Shown: positions 6,684-13,728 of the stretch, one piece after another
Position numbering within the stretch: position 1 is the first letter of the stretch
Layout: each line of letters begins with the position of its first letter
DNA from: a virus
Strand: one strand, 5' to 3'
DNA: 21,084 nucleotides
Virus record (IMG/VR): IMGVR_UViG_3300011116_000009
Span: 1-21,084 of that record
The notes under the pieces: model-generated
Databases searched by the model: none
What the model was told of the DNA's origin: nothing
What the model saw: only the letters and a program-made list of their open reading frames with translations
Program-made: the position numbers and the translations under genes

Positions 6684-8642
6684 TTAACCAAATGGTTTGC
6701 CAAAGAACCCGCCACCGGCGGCTGCGCCCGCTGCGCCAGCAAGACCGCCGAGCAAGCCCATTTTGGCGTTGTAAGCAGCGGTTTGGTTGGCGTAGTTACG
6801 TTGTGCAAAGTCGCCCGCCGCCTGCGTTCCCGCAAAAATGGGGGCCGCTGCGACGTTTGCGCCTTGGTAGCCTTGGAACTGCGGCATATTGACCTGTACG
6901 CCCGACATCAGGGCGGCGATCTCGTTGAGCGGCTGATTGCGTAGCGCCAGCTGCTGCTGCAAACTCTGCTGCAACGCGGTGTTGCCAAACTGAGCGCCTT
7001 GCAGGGCTTGGTTGTACCGCTGCAGCTGCGCGGCGTTTGCCAACTGCTGCTGTTGGGTCGCAATGGCCTGATTCTGTGCAAGGGCTGCATTGCGTGCGGC
7101 CTCCACATCCATTGCCTGACCAAACTGTTGCGCCTGACCGCCAAGCAATGCCCGGTAAGCCTCTAGCGCGTTAGCGTTAGCGATCTGAGCCACATCACGC
7201 TGCTCGCCAAACTGTTGAGCGCGAATGCGGGCGGCAAGGTCTGCAGCGGCTTGCTGCTCACCAAACGCTTGACCGCGTGCGGCGTTAGCAAGTTGTGCGC
7301 CCGTGACATCTGCGCCAAACATGGCCTGTCGTGCTTCGTTGCCGAACTGGCCTGCTGCGACACGCTGCCGGAAGTCTTGCTCTTGTGCGGCGTTGCGGGC
7401 GGCCTGTGCGCCAAGTGCCGTGCCGACCGCCTGTGTACCCATGCCAAACTGCCCGAGGGCCGCTTGGTTAGCAAACTGTGCGGCAGCCTGCTGCTCGCCA
7501 AAGCCCTGCGCCCGAGCCGCCATATCTAGCCGTAAGCCCTCTAAGGCCGCCTGCTGGATGGCATCGTTCTCTTGCTGCTGCTGTTCGGTGATTGCCTCGT
7601 TGTAGGCTTCCGAGCCACGCGGGATGCCTTGGTTAGCCAGCTGCGTTTCTAACGCTTGGCGACGGCGCTGCAGTTCTGGGGCGACACGCGAAAGGATCGC
7701 CTGCTGGCCCGTCGTGCCTGCCTGTACCGGCATGGCGGCAAGCTGGCTGGTATCAATCGTGCGTTGCAGCTGCTCCTCGGGAATAAACCCTCGGGAGAGG
7801 CCGTACATTCCAAGATTCGGCGCGTAACTTACATCCTGAACGCCCGCAAGATTGAGGTCAGCCTGTTGCTGTAACGGCGATACGCCCGCCTGCAGCCCCG
7901 GCAATGCGCCTAAATCTAAACCTCGGAACTGCTCTAGCCCCGTTGGGGCAAACTCACGCATGGAAAGCGTCGGCATTGCGCCCGCACGAACATCGGCGGT
8001 AGCGCGGCCCATGCCCGCAAGGTCAGGAGCGCCCTGTACTTCGCCGTAACCGCCAAGCGTCGTCTGTAGGTCGCGCAAGTTAGGGGCAAATCGCTTGCCC
8101 AACACATCCTGCACCGTGCCGAGAGCGGTTTCGCCCACGCCTGACAAACCCAATTCTACGCGCTGCTGGGCTTCTAAAATCTTCTGTTGTTCAGGCGACA
8201 GGTACTGCTCAATATAGGGCGTATCCTGATCCGTCTGCGTGGTGAACTGTTCGCGGGTTGGGGCTACCGGCGCAGCACCAAACTGACCACCATACGCACC
8301 CATCGGAAAATTGCCACCGCGACCCTCGCCACGGCCTTCAAAGTCGCCGTAATAGTCGCCACCGGGGAAACCGCCTGCAGGGCCGCCTGCCATCACGCCA
8401 GAAGCTTTGCGGGCCTCATAGTCGGCAAGCTGCTTGTTATAGGCTTCCATCGCCTTGTTGTAGCCCGCTTCATCAAACACGCTCTTGCCAAACGTGACGC
8501 GCTGGCCGCCATAAGGCGTGGAAATGTTGGGATTGGAGATGCGGGCGGTTAGACGCGCCGCCTCCAGATTGGCCGCGCCCTGCTCTTTTGCCGCTGCGGC
8601 GTAGTCAGGCGCTGGCGGTGGTTTCGGTGAACTTTTGCCCAT
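6684..8642 (-). CDS. Internal virion (ejection) protein with Ala/Gln-rich periodic helix
   Basis: The 652-residue product begins with a conserved MGKSSPKPPPAPDYAAAA opening common to podovirus-like internal virion proteins. Residues 85-125 are a Gly-rich disordered stretch, 150-345 are helical, 370-560 form an Ala/Gln-rich region in which Phe-Gly steps recur at multiples of about nine residues, and the last 25 residues are a small-residue hydrophobic tail (GLLGGLAGAAGAAAGGG) that may insert in membranes. This is the composition expected of proteins that build the trans-envelope DNA channel. A GGAG at 8650-8653 lies seven bases before the ATG. The start lies 38 bases inside the GNAT gene, so translation is probably coupled. 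No enzymatic motif is present. Confidence 0.75.
   Translation of the reverse strand: MGKSSPKPPPAPDYAAAAKEQGAANLEAARLTARISNPNISTPYGGQRVTFGKSVFDEAGYNKAMEAYNKQLADYEARKASGVMAGGPAGGFPGGDYYGDFEGRGEGRGGNFPMGAYGGQFGAAPVAPTREQFTTQTDQDTPYIEQYLSPEQQKILEAQQRVELGLSGVGETALGTVQDVLGKRFAPNLRDLQTTLGGYGEVQGAPDLAGMGRATADVRAGAMPTLSMREFAPTGLEQFRGLDLGALPGLQAGVSPLQQQADLNLAGVQDVSYAPNLGMYGLSRGFIPEEQLQRTIDTSQLAAMPVQAGTTGQQAILSRVAPELQRRRQALETQLANQGIPRGSEAYNEAITEQQQQENDAIQQAALEGLRLDMAARAQGFGEQQAAAQFANQAALGQFGMGTQAVGTALGAQAARNAAQEQDFRQRVAAGQFGNEARQAMFGADVTGAQLANAARGQAFGEQQAAADLAARIRAQQFGEQRDVAQIANANALEAYRALLGGQAQQFGQAMDVEAARNAALAQNQAIATQQQQLANAAQLQRYNQALQGAQFGNTALQQSLQQQLALRNQPLNEIAALMSGVQVNMPQFQGYQGANVAAAPIFAGTQAAGDFAQRNYANQTAAYNAKMGLLGGLAGAAGAAAGGGFFGKPFG
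6987..7502 (-). repeat. 9/18-residue Phe-Gly/Ala/Gln repeat in an ejection protein
   Basis: Within residues 381-552 of the 652-residue protein Phe recurs at 381, 390, 399, 424, 433, 442, 460, 478, 507 and 552, mostly in QFG or FGE contexts followed by Ala/Gln-rich spacers (for example FGEQQAAAQFANQAALGQ and FGEQQAAADLAARIRAQQ). Most steps are 9, 18 or 45 residues. An 18-residue step is five turns of an alpha helix, so Phe would lie along one stripe. Confidence 0.65.
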
Positions 8643-9048
8643 ACCGAGGCTCCAGATAACGACACGAAGCTCGTGTCATAGTTAAAAACACGATGTCCCC
8701 GTTGGTGTCGGCGTCTTTTATACGCGCTTCCTCGGTAAACCCCATTTTACGCACTAATTTCAAGGCTTTCACGTTTTTACTGCCTACGGGGGCAATAATT
8801 TTGTCAACTCCGCAGACATTGAACGGATAGTCATAGATGGCAGCAAGGTAAGCGGGCGTCAGCCGATCCTGAAACGCGATATGGCACACGATGCTGCGCC
8901 CGTTCCAGTTTTCGTACACCACGCCGCATACCAGTTCGTCGTTTTTTTTCAGGCCAAGAGCGTTTGACCGTTCGGCGTGATAACCGCCCCCGGTCTGCGC
9001 GCAAACCCATTCGCCCACTTCGGGGCCGCTTGTTATATGCCAGCCCAT
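8605..9048 (-). CDS. GNAT-fold protein in the virion gene cluster
   Basis: This 147-residue protein resembles phage GNAT-family proteins found next to tail genes, including the T7 gp13-type internal virion protein group. The start MGWHITSG, the GVVYENWNGRSIVCHIA strand pair (42-58) and the IIAPVGSKNVKALKLVRKMGF segment (84-104) are the family's usual blocks. A canonical acetyl-CoA loop (Q/R-x-x-G-x-G/A) is not seen, so enzymatic activity is doubtful and a structural or assembly role is equally likely. It starts 16 bases inside the nozzle gene and ends 38 bases inside the next gene, unusually long overlaps for this cluster. No strong ribosome binding site precedes the start, consistent with coupling. 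Confidence 0.8.
   Translation of the reverse strand: MGWHITSGPEVGEWVCAQTGGGYHAERSNALGLKKNDELVCGVVYENWNGRSIVCHIAFQDRLTPAYLAAIYDYPFNVCGVDKIIAPVGSKNVKALKLVRKMGFTEEARIKDADTNGDIVFLTMTRASCRYLEPRYGQKFTETTASA
8661..8677 (-). promoter_or_regulatory. 7-bp perfect hairpin just upstream of an ejection gene ribosome binding site
   Basis: GACACGA at 8661-8667 pairs perfectly with TCGTGTC at 8671-8677 around a three-base loop. On the transcript it lies inside the end of the GNAT gene and ends seven bases before the GGAG that serves the 652-residue protein. No U-tract follows, so it is not a terminator; an RNA element affecting translation or processing is possible but unproven. Confidence 0.3.
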
Positions 9049-10595
9049 CCGAGTTGGTACACGATGTCAGTAGAGGCCCATTGAATCTGTAAATATCGGC
9101 TGCTGCTATTGAGCTGCACCGCCGCGCAATAACCAATACCAGTCACGCCCTGCCAGTTGTTGTTGATAACTTCGCTTGATCCCCAGTTAGAGGTATCCCA
9201 CGTTGCCGTATCCCAAAGGCCATACGTTGAGGGGGTATAGGCAAGCGCCGCCGTACTAGCAGACAGGTCAAAGTCTACGTTAATGTCTATGTTGATCGCG
9301 GGCTGGCCGTTACTGAAGATGCCGGGGCGGGCGCGGGTAAAATACTTTTTGACGCCTCGCGTTTCAAAGTAGTTAAACGCCTGCAGGATACGGCCAGAAA
9401 TGTTGTTCGTATCGTCAATATATCCCGAGGTGCCGGTTGTCCACGCCTCTGCGACATATTGGTTGCCGCCGAAGTAAAGTTCATCGTTAAGGATGCTGAA
9501 GCAGTTGGCATTCCAATCGGTAAACCGACACCACGCCTTCGTGATGTTGTTCATCACAAACTGCTCTTGTGCGCCGGTGCTGACTGGCACGTTGACCACT
9601 AGCGCATTGTTGAGCGCGTTGTAGACCATGCCCCAGCCAAAGTTGTTTTTATAGTTCTGTGCGGCGGTCGCAAACGCACCCTGTATCTTGTCTGACAGCG
9701 CGACGTTGGGATCAAGGCGCGAGGACTGCAGCGCCGAAGCCAGCGGAAACAGCCCGTCAAGCGTTAGCACCAAGAGGTCGCCGCCGTATTTCATCATGCA
9801 ACGCTTGGTAAGCGGCGCACCAATCTGCCACACACCAATTAGCGCCCATGTAGAGGCGCTAGAAGGGTCGGTGCCGCGATAAACGATGACCTCACCCTTA
9901 TTCGTAATGAATACAAGGTTGTCGTCAACACCGTAACCTGCGTCAATCGTCCATGTGCCGAGCGCAACAAGGTTGCCACCCCATCTGGCAACTGCGGACA
10001 GGTCAAGCTCTTGCGCTGCGCCACCCACGGCAAGCGTCGGCAAATACCACGCCTTTAGCGTGTCTTTCTGGATAAACCACAGCCGGTTCTTGAAAAGCGT
10101 GATGTTGGAGAGCGTTGTGGTCGTGACGCCTGTGATGGCGGGTGTAGATGCACCGTCAATCGCTGTCCATGTTGTGCCGTTGTAAAGCTGCGGCTTATCT
10201 GTGCCGTTTACGCACATCATGTAATTGCCGCCGGGGGTCGTGATGTTGACGTATTCCCACCGAGCGTTACTTAATCCGCTGACAACCGCCGCGCCCACGG
10301 CACCGGCTGACGTTACGTCATAAAACCCTGATCCCGACGCCGCAAACAATTTGTTGGTGGCACCGCCTGCATAAGCAAACAGGCTTTCTACTTGCCCCGG
10401 CAACCCCGTGGCGTGCTTGCTATACCCGCCTCGCAGATTGACGCTGGCAACGCCGGGGAAAAAGTTATCCAGCGTGACCGCATCAGTCGGGGCCATGTTG
10501 GCAAGCGAGTCGCGGGCGTTCCACCCGCCGACAGGCGCGGGCAAAGACGCCACGTTGGCGTTGTTGCGCTGAACAAGCCTGCGAGCCGCTGCCAT
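9033..10595 (-). CDS. Tail nozzle / tail stabilisation protein (P22 gp10-like, beta-rich)
   Basis: A 520-residue, strongly beta-rich protein. After a short basic start, residues 17-60 hold the conserved block PAPVGGWNARDSLANM ... DAVTLDNFFPG ... VNLRGGYSKHATG typical of the phage nozzle family. Repeating strand-rich segments with Trp/Tyr/Gly follow (FAYAGG, NYMMCVNGTDKPQLYNG, FKNRLWFIQKDT, VFITNKGEVIVYRG, RCMMKYGGDLLVLTLDG), which fits a propeller-like fold. It would form the tip of the short tail below the adaptor. It starts with a TAATG overlap from the adaptor gene, the order seen in P22/SU10-like virions. No signal peptide or enzyme motif is present. Confidence 0.85.
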   Translation of the reverse strand: MAAARRLVQRNNANVASLPAPVGGWNARDSLANMAPTDAVTLDNFFPGVASVNLRGGYSKHATGLPGQVESLFAYAGGATNKLFAASGSGFYDVTSAGAVGAAVVSGLSNARWEYVNITTPGGNYMMCVNGTDKPQLYNGTTWTAIDGASTPAITGVTTTTLSNITLFKNRLWFIQKDTLKAWYLPTLAVGGAAQELDLSAVARWGGNLVALGTWTIDAGYGVDDNLVFITNKGEVIVYRGTDPSSASTWALIGVWQIGAPLTKRCMMKYGGDLLVLTLDGLFPLASALQSSRLDPNVALSDKIQGAFATAAQNYKNNFGWGMVYNALNNALVVNVPVSTGAQEQFVMNNITKAWCRFTDWNANCFSILNDELYFGGNQYVAEAWTTGTSGYIDDTNNISGRILQAFNYFETRGVKKYFTRARPGIFSNGQPAINIDINVDFDLSASTAALAYTPSTYGLWDTATWDTSNWGSSEVINNNWQGVTGIGYCAAVQLNSSSRYLQIQWASTDIVYQLGWAGI

Positions 10596-11512
10596 TACTG
10601 GCTCTCCGTCCCGTAACCGCTGTCAGGGATGTTGTCGTAGCCGATCAACACCGTACCCGGTCGCGGCGCAAACGAGAGGTTAGCGCCTGCCGTATCCTGC
10701 GCGATGGCGGTTTCCAGTTCCTGCAGGTAATCGCGGTAAATGGCCGTCGTGTCAAAACCCTTGCCTTCAAAATACTTGAGCTTGGTGGACAGCACCATGA
10801 CCCGATCTGGATAGATGCAGGTATCGCTATCGGCGGTAAACGAGGACTTGGAGGTGCCGTCAGCGGCGTTTGCCCAGTTCTTGCTGCGGTATTCAAAGCC
10901 GAGGAGTTCCCCAGCATTCATACCCGGCCAAATCTGGAAGTACGCACCGAGCAGACGCCAGCGGATACGCGGGCCGGTAGAGATATAGCCTGAGAGCAGC
11001 CATTCCCATTGCTGCGGCGACTCGGGGCCAAGCATTTCCCAACGCTTGCTCTTATCCCAATGCGTGCGGTTGACCGTGCTGTAGTAGTCAGACGGAAGGT
11101 TGTATTTAACCTTCTGGAAAATCAGCTGGCCGCCCACCTGCGCTTGAGTTGGCTCATAGTTGAGCGTGACCTGCGTGGCACTATCCACGCTGGTGATATA
11201 GGTCGCGTTCGGAATTCCAACGCCCTGCACCTGATACGCCGTAGACAGCCCCGCCGTAGAAGGGATGCCGGTGATCGTATAGGCCGTTGTCGTCCACGTT
11301 CCCGTGGTCGTGGTGGCCTCGGTGTAAAACGTATGCTGGCGGGTGAGTTCCCGCCAGTCCGCACGACGCATCAACTCATAACCCGAGGCGTTCATCAGAG
11401 CCAGAAGCTGCACAACGTCCTGACTCGTATTGCCCGCAACGGTTGCCGGGGTTGCTATGCCCAACTCATTTGTCACTTGCTGAATGAGTTGAAGCATCGT
11501 GGTTGTGGACAT
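10595..11512 (-). CDS. Head-tail adaptor protein (P22 gp4 / SU10 adaptor-like)
   Basis: The 305-residue protein has a helical N-terminal domain (MLQLIQQVTNELGI, LLALMNASGYELMRRADW) followed by an inserted Thr/Gly beta-rich domain (about residues 60-130) and a C-terminal helical part with DRVMVLSTKLKYFEGKGFD and DYLQELETAIAQD. This layout is characteristic of phage adaptor proteins that attach under the portal and bind the nozzle. Position confirms it: the nozzle gene follows immediately (TAATG). GAGGGA seven bases before the ATG is a good ribosome binding site, just overlapping the end of the previous gene. It is longer than P22 gp4 because of the beta insertion, which is usual in SU10-like members. 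Confidence 0.82.
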   Translation of the reverse strand: MSTTTMLQLIQQVTNELGIATPATVAGNTSQDVVQLLALMNASGYELMRRADWRELTRQHTFYTEATTTTGTWTTTAYTITGIPSTAGLSTAYQVQGVGIPNATYITSVDSATQVTLNYEPTQAQVGGQLIFQKVKYNLPSDYYSTVNRTHWDKSKRWEMLGPESPQQWEWLLSGYISTGPRIRWRLLGAYFQIWPGMNAGELLGFEYRSKNWANAADGTSKSSFTADSDTCIYPDRVMVLSTKLKYFEGKGFDTTAIYRDYLQELETAIAQDTAGANLSFAPRPGTVLIGYDNIPDSGYGTESQ

Positions 11513-11515
11513 AAT

Positions 11516-12076
11516 TTATCCCTCGGTTATAACTTCTTTAGGCGGTCGGCCCCGACGCTTCGGTTCGCCCGCCTTTTCGCCAAGAAGCTGCGCCATCTGC
11601 GCCTGCAACTCGGCCAACTGTTTCTTGGTGTCCTCTAGCTCGGCGCTAGAGTCTGAGCGGTTTTTGCGGTTGAGGTACTGACGTGCCTTTTCGCGCAAGC
11701 CTACCCCGCCCATGCCGACGCGCTGCAACTGACTATCAGAGGCCAGCGCCAGCTGCTCCACCGTCATAAACTTCAAAATACCCAACTCGGCTACCTGATC
11801 GCGGTTGATTTCTTCAGGATAATCGCGGTGCCATTGAGCGAGCGGTATGCCAATCTGTGACGCAGAACCCTCGTTCTCCTGCATCTGAAAGTAGAGCCAT
11901 TGGCGCGGGAAACGCTGCCGGTGATCCTCTCGGGCAGGCTGGTCAATAATGTTCGTCTTATCGCCGGGGGCCATAATGCGAACATACGGCTTACCCTCGT
12001 TTGCGCCTGAGTCTTTGGTGTAAAACTCAACGTGCAACTGAGCGTCGGCGTTGTTGATGTCACTATCTAGGGCCAT
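11516..12076 (-). CDS. Conserved virion-cluster protein with HhH-like segment and AT-hook-like tail
   Basis: The 186-residue product starts MALDSDINNADAQLHVEFYT and carries a PYVRIMAPGDKTNI block (30-43) that I recognise from a widespread phage protein of unknown function. Residues 95-135 (ELGILKFMTVEQLALAS, then LQRVGMGGVGLREKARQYL) look like a helix-hairpin-helix: two helices around a Gly-rich turn. Residues 142-168 are a coiled coil, and residues 173-180 (KRRGRPPK) contain the RGRP core of an AT-hook. DNA contact is therefore an inference. An upstream in-frame ATG at 12112 is rejected because AGGAG at 12084-12088 lies seven bases before the ATG at 12076 and the earlier start overlaps the previous gene. 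It precedes the adaptor gene by three bases. Confidence 0.78.
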   Translation of the reverse strand: MALDSDINNADAQLHVEFYTKDSGANEGKPYVRIMAPGDKTNIIDQPAREDHRQRFPRQWLYFQMQENEGSASQIGIPLAQWHRDYPEEINRDQVAELGILKFMTVEQLALASDSQLQRVGMGGVGLREKARQYLNRKNRSDSSAELEDTKKQLAELQAQMAQLLGEKAGEPKRRGRPPKEVITEG

Positions 12077-12082
12077 TTCCTT

Positions 12083-12110
12083 TCTCCTGTGGGGATTGGG
12101 GTAATTAAAC
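12083..12110 (-). repeat. 28-base repeat, copy 1 (before the AT-hook protein gene)
   Basis: 26 of 28 bases match 15746-15773 in the same orientation. This copy spans the stop codon of the 120-residue gene and the AGGAG of the next gene. Confidence 0.75.
12084..12088 (-). promoter_or_regulatory. Shine-Dalgarno site fixing the start at 12076
   Basis: AGGAG seven bases before the ATG selects the 186-residue product rather than the 198-residue reading. The site lies inside a 28-base sequence that is also found before the scaffold gene. Confidence 0.7.
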
Positions 12111-12467
12111 ACGCTCGCCGTTAAGCGAGTACCAAGCGGTATTACTTACGGCAAAAAAAATACTAGCATGATTGACAGCAATGCTTGCTGACGCCCCGCC
12201 ATTTAGCGTTGACCCAGAGGGCGGGTACACCGTTAGGGTATGCGCTCCGCTGTTTGCAATCATTATCGTTGCACCCATTTCCGTTGTCGGCAGTTTTACG
12301 CCGGTATTTGGCGGTGTTGTGTCCACCGAATTGTAAACGTGGGTAAGTTGCAACGCATTTCCCGCGCTAGTTCCAACAGCAACTAAATCATCAGCACCGT
12401 CTCCACAAATAGAAACAGTTGATAGCTGGCTGATGCCGCTACCCAAGACTCGGGACGGGATCGCCAT
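12105..12467 (-). CDS. Small beta-rich virion-cluster protein
   Basis: A 120-residue protein of strand-forming, Thr/Ser/Gly-rich sequence with blocks TGVKLPTTEMGATIMIANSGAH (about 56-77), TLTVYPPSGSTLNGG (about 78-92) and a hydrophobic strand ending in Trp. I recognise this as a common small phage protein found among head and fibre genes; its exact role is unsettled, with decoration or fibre-associated subunit the usual guess. It overlaps the preceding DUF115-like gene by TAATG. Its stop falls in the 28-base repeat before the next gene. A run of eight T on the coding strand (12153-12160) is a potential slippage site but the zero frame is intact. Confidence 0.7.
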   Translation of the reverse strand: MAIPSRVLGSGISQLSTVSICGDGADDLVAVGTSAGNALQLTHVYNSVDTTPPNTGVKLPTTEMGATIMIANSGAHTLTVYPPSGSTLNGGASASIAVNHASIFFAVSNTAWYSLNGERV

Positions 12468-13243
12468 TACGCCGCCTCGGCGCGTTCAGTCCTTACGCGC
12501 ATGATTTCTGCGATCAGCCCCGGCCCTTTAACGTCAAGCGTTACATCGGGCATAACCTCAAAAATCTTCTGAAATTCGTTGGCCTGCTGGGCCATTGCCA
12601 TGTTGCAGTTGAACTTCTTACCCGTTGGGCCGCCTACCCAAACGTCTACCGATGGGCCAGTTGTCTCGCCCGTGAATCGCTTAAGGCCGTCTGCGCGATT
12701 GCAAGAGTCGTAGCCGTAAAGCGTGAAATTGCGAAACCCGAGGATATAGCCGATGTTGATGGCACGCAGACCCGAGGTCGTGCCGCCACCGATGGCTAAC
12801 TTGTTTGGCCCCAGCGCCTCCATTTCTGCACCCGGCGCCCATGAGTGCCACAGCAACACCTTTCTGTCCTTGAGATGGTCAAAGGTGGAGGGCGGGCAGC
12901 GCGAGGCGGGCATATAAGTCGTGTAATCGTTTAGCCGCTGGATACCGCTAGTGCGGTCGCGGGGGTCAAGGTTGACCCACAGATCAGGCTCCACGCCGTT
13001 TGCTACGAGGTAGTCGTGCGTGGCCTTGATGCTGACAATCGGTCGCCCTGCCTTGCGGTGGGCTTTAATCTCATCAATGTAGTCAGGCATAGACCACCCG
13101 CTCGCCACCAACACCATGTTGCCATCGTGCTTGGTGGGAGCGAGGGTCAGTTCTGGCAGACCACGGGCCAGCGCCGAGCGGATGTTGGAACATAGTTCCT
13201 CCTCCGTCCCTGCCGCCTGTACCGTGATCTCCAGAGGCTGCAT
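12467..13243 (-). CDS. DUF115 / MptE-like Rossmann-fold protein in the head cluster
   Basis: The 258-residue protein has the order of conserved blocks seen in the DUF115 (6-hydroxymethylpterin pyrophosphokinase MptE-like) family: a nucleotide-binding-type strand and loop VLVASGWSMPDY (44-55, in place of the usual GPSL motif), a second strand IVSIKATHDYLVANGVEPD (69-87), the WVNLDPRD acidic motif (89-96), a Gly/Thr loop GGGTTSGLRAINIGYILGF (152-170) and a strand ending LYGYDS (175-180). Relatives are linked to nucleotide-sugar or pterin diphosphate chemistry and flagellin glycosylation, so modification of a sugar or virion component is possible. An ATG 45 bases upstream would overlap the previous gene heavily; the ATG at 13243 forms a TAATG junction like its neighbours and is chosen. 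Substrate unknown. Confidence 0.75.
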   Translation of the reverse strand: MQPLEITVQAAGTEEELCSNIRSALARGLPELTLAPTKHDGNMVLVASGWSMPDYIDEIKAHRKAGRPIVSIKATHDYLVANGVEPDLWVNLDPRDRTSGIQRLNDYTTYMPASRCPPSTFDHLKDRKVLLWHSWAPGAEMEALGPNKLAIGGGTTSGLRAINIGYILGFRNFTLYGYDSCNRADGLKRFTGETTGPSVDVWVGGPTGKKFNCNMAMAQQANEFQKIFEVMPDVTLDVKGPGLIAEIMRVRTERAEAA

Positions 13244-13716
13244 TAGGCGTTCAAGCCCGTCAGAACGTGCGGGTAACCCGCAACGCAAGTCGGAGCCGAG
13301 GCCGATGCCGCCGAGGTAGTTGCCACAAGGCCCGCCACCAAACCCGCCGTCACGGTGGCGTCGTCAAGCGAGCCAGCCGTTGAGGTGGTGAAGAGCGGGA
13401 CGTTGGGCTGACACCCGATCAGCACGTTGACACGCGGCTTACCGCCCAACTGCACCCAGCCATAATACGCCGAGGCAATGGAGGCCTGAGCAAAGCCAAT
13501 GGCCTTGCTGTTAGCCGAGTTGGTCGTGGTGAGCGGAACAACGGTGTTATCCACACGGACGGAAACCGCCATGTAGGTAGACACCGTGGAGGCCGCCTGC
13601 ACATAGACCGCCTGACCGCCATCGCTCAGGTTGACGACCGTGCCGGTACCAAACGAGGGCGAGCTGTCGGTGTAATCAAGCGCCACACCGATCAATGCGC
13701 TAGTAGAGATAGACAT
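13243..13716 (-). CDS. Probable capsid decoration protein
   Basis: A 157-residue beta-rich protein directly after the major capsid gene, the usual site of decoration or head-stabilising proteins. Blocks such as GTVVNLSDGGQAVYVQAASTV (about 24-44), AIGFAQASIASAYYGWVQLGG (about 72-92) and a final Ala/Ser/Thr-rich strand region resemble short capsid proteins of the DUF2190-like type. It has no catalytic motif, signal peptide or membrane segment. AAGGGGG about nine bases upstream is a strong ribosome binding site, in line with high expression, and the gene begins 12 bases after the capsid stop. A fibre-like head appendage is an alternative. Confidence 0.7.
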   Translation of the reverse strand: MSISTSALIGVALDYTDSSPSFGTGTVVNLSDGGQAVYVQAASTVSTYMAVSVRVDNTVVPLTTTNSANSKAIGFAQASIASAYYGWVQLGGKPRVNVLIGCQPNVPLFTTSTAGSLDDATVTAGLVAGLVATTSAASASAPTCVAGYPHVLTGLNA

Positions 13717-13728
13717 TTCTATGCCCCC

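Noticed and set aside
8941-8949. Run of eight A on the coding strand of the GNAT gene forming A-AAA-AAC in frame, a possible -1 frameshift site, with the -1 frame open for about 100 bases.
   Set aside because: The zero frame continues through the conserved GNAT blocks to a normal end, while the shifted frame gives an Arg-rich sequence without family resemblance. No stimulatory hairpin was seen at the usual distance.
12077-12112. N-terminal extension of the AT-hook protein starting at 12112.
   Set aside because: Those codons are the 28-base repeat and ribosome binding site, overlap the previous stop and lack an upstream Shine-Dalgarno site.
12153-12160. Run of eight T on the coding strand of the 120-residue beta-rich gene as a slippage site.
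   Set aside because: A -1 shift meets a stop almost at once and the zero frame is intact to the normal end, so there is no sign of programmed use.
13244-13288. Upstream start for the DUF115-like protein at 13288.
   Set aside because: It would overlap the decoration protein by 46 bases and adds a basic sequence without family resemblance, whereas the ATG at 13243 makes the same TAATG junction as its neighbours.
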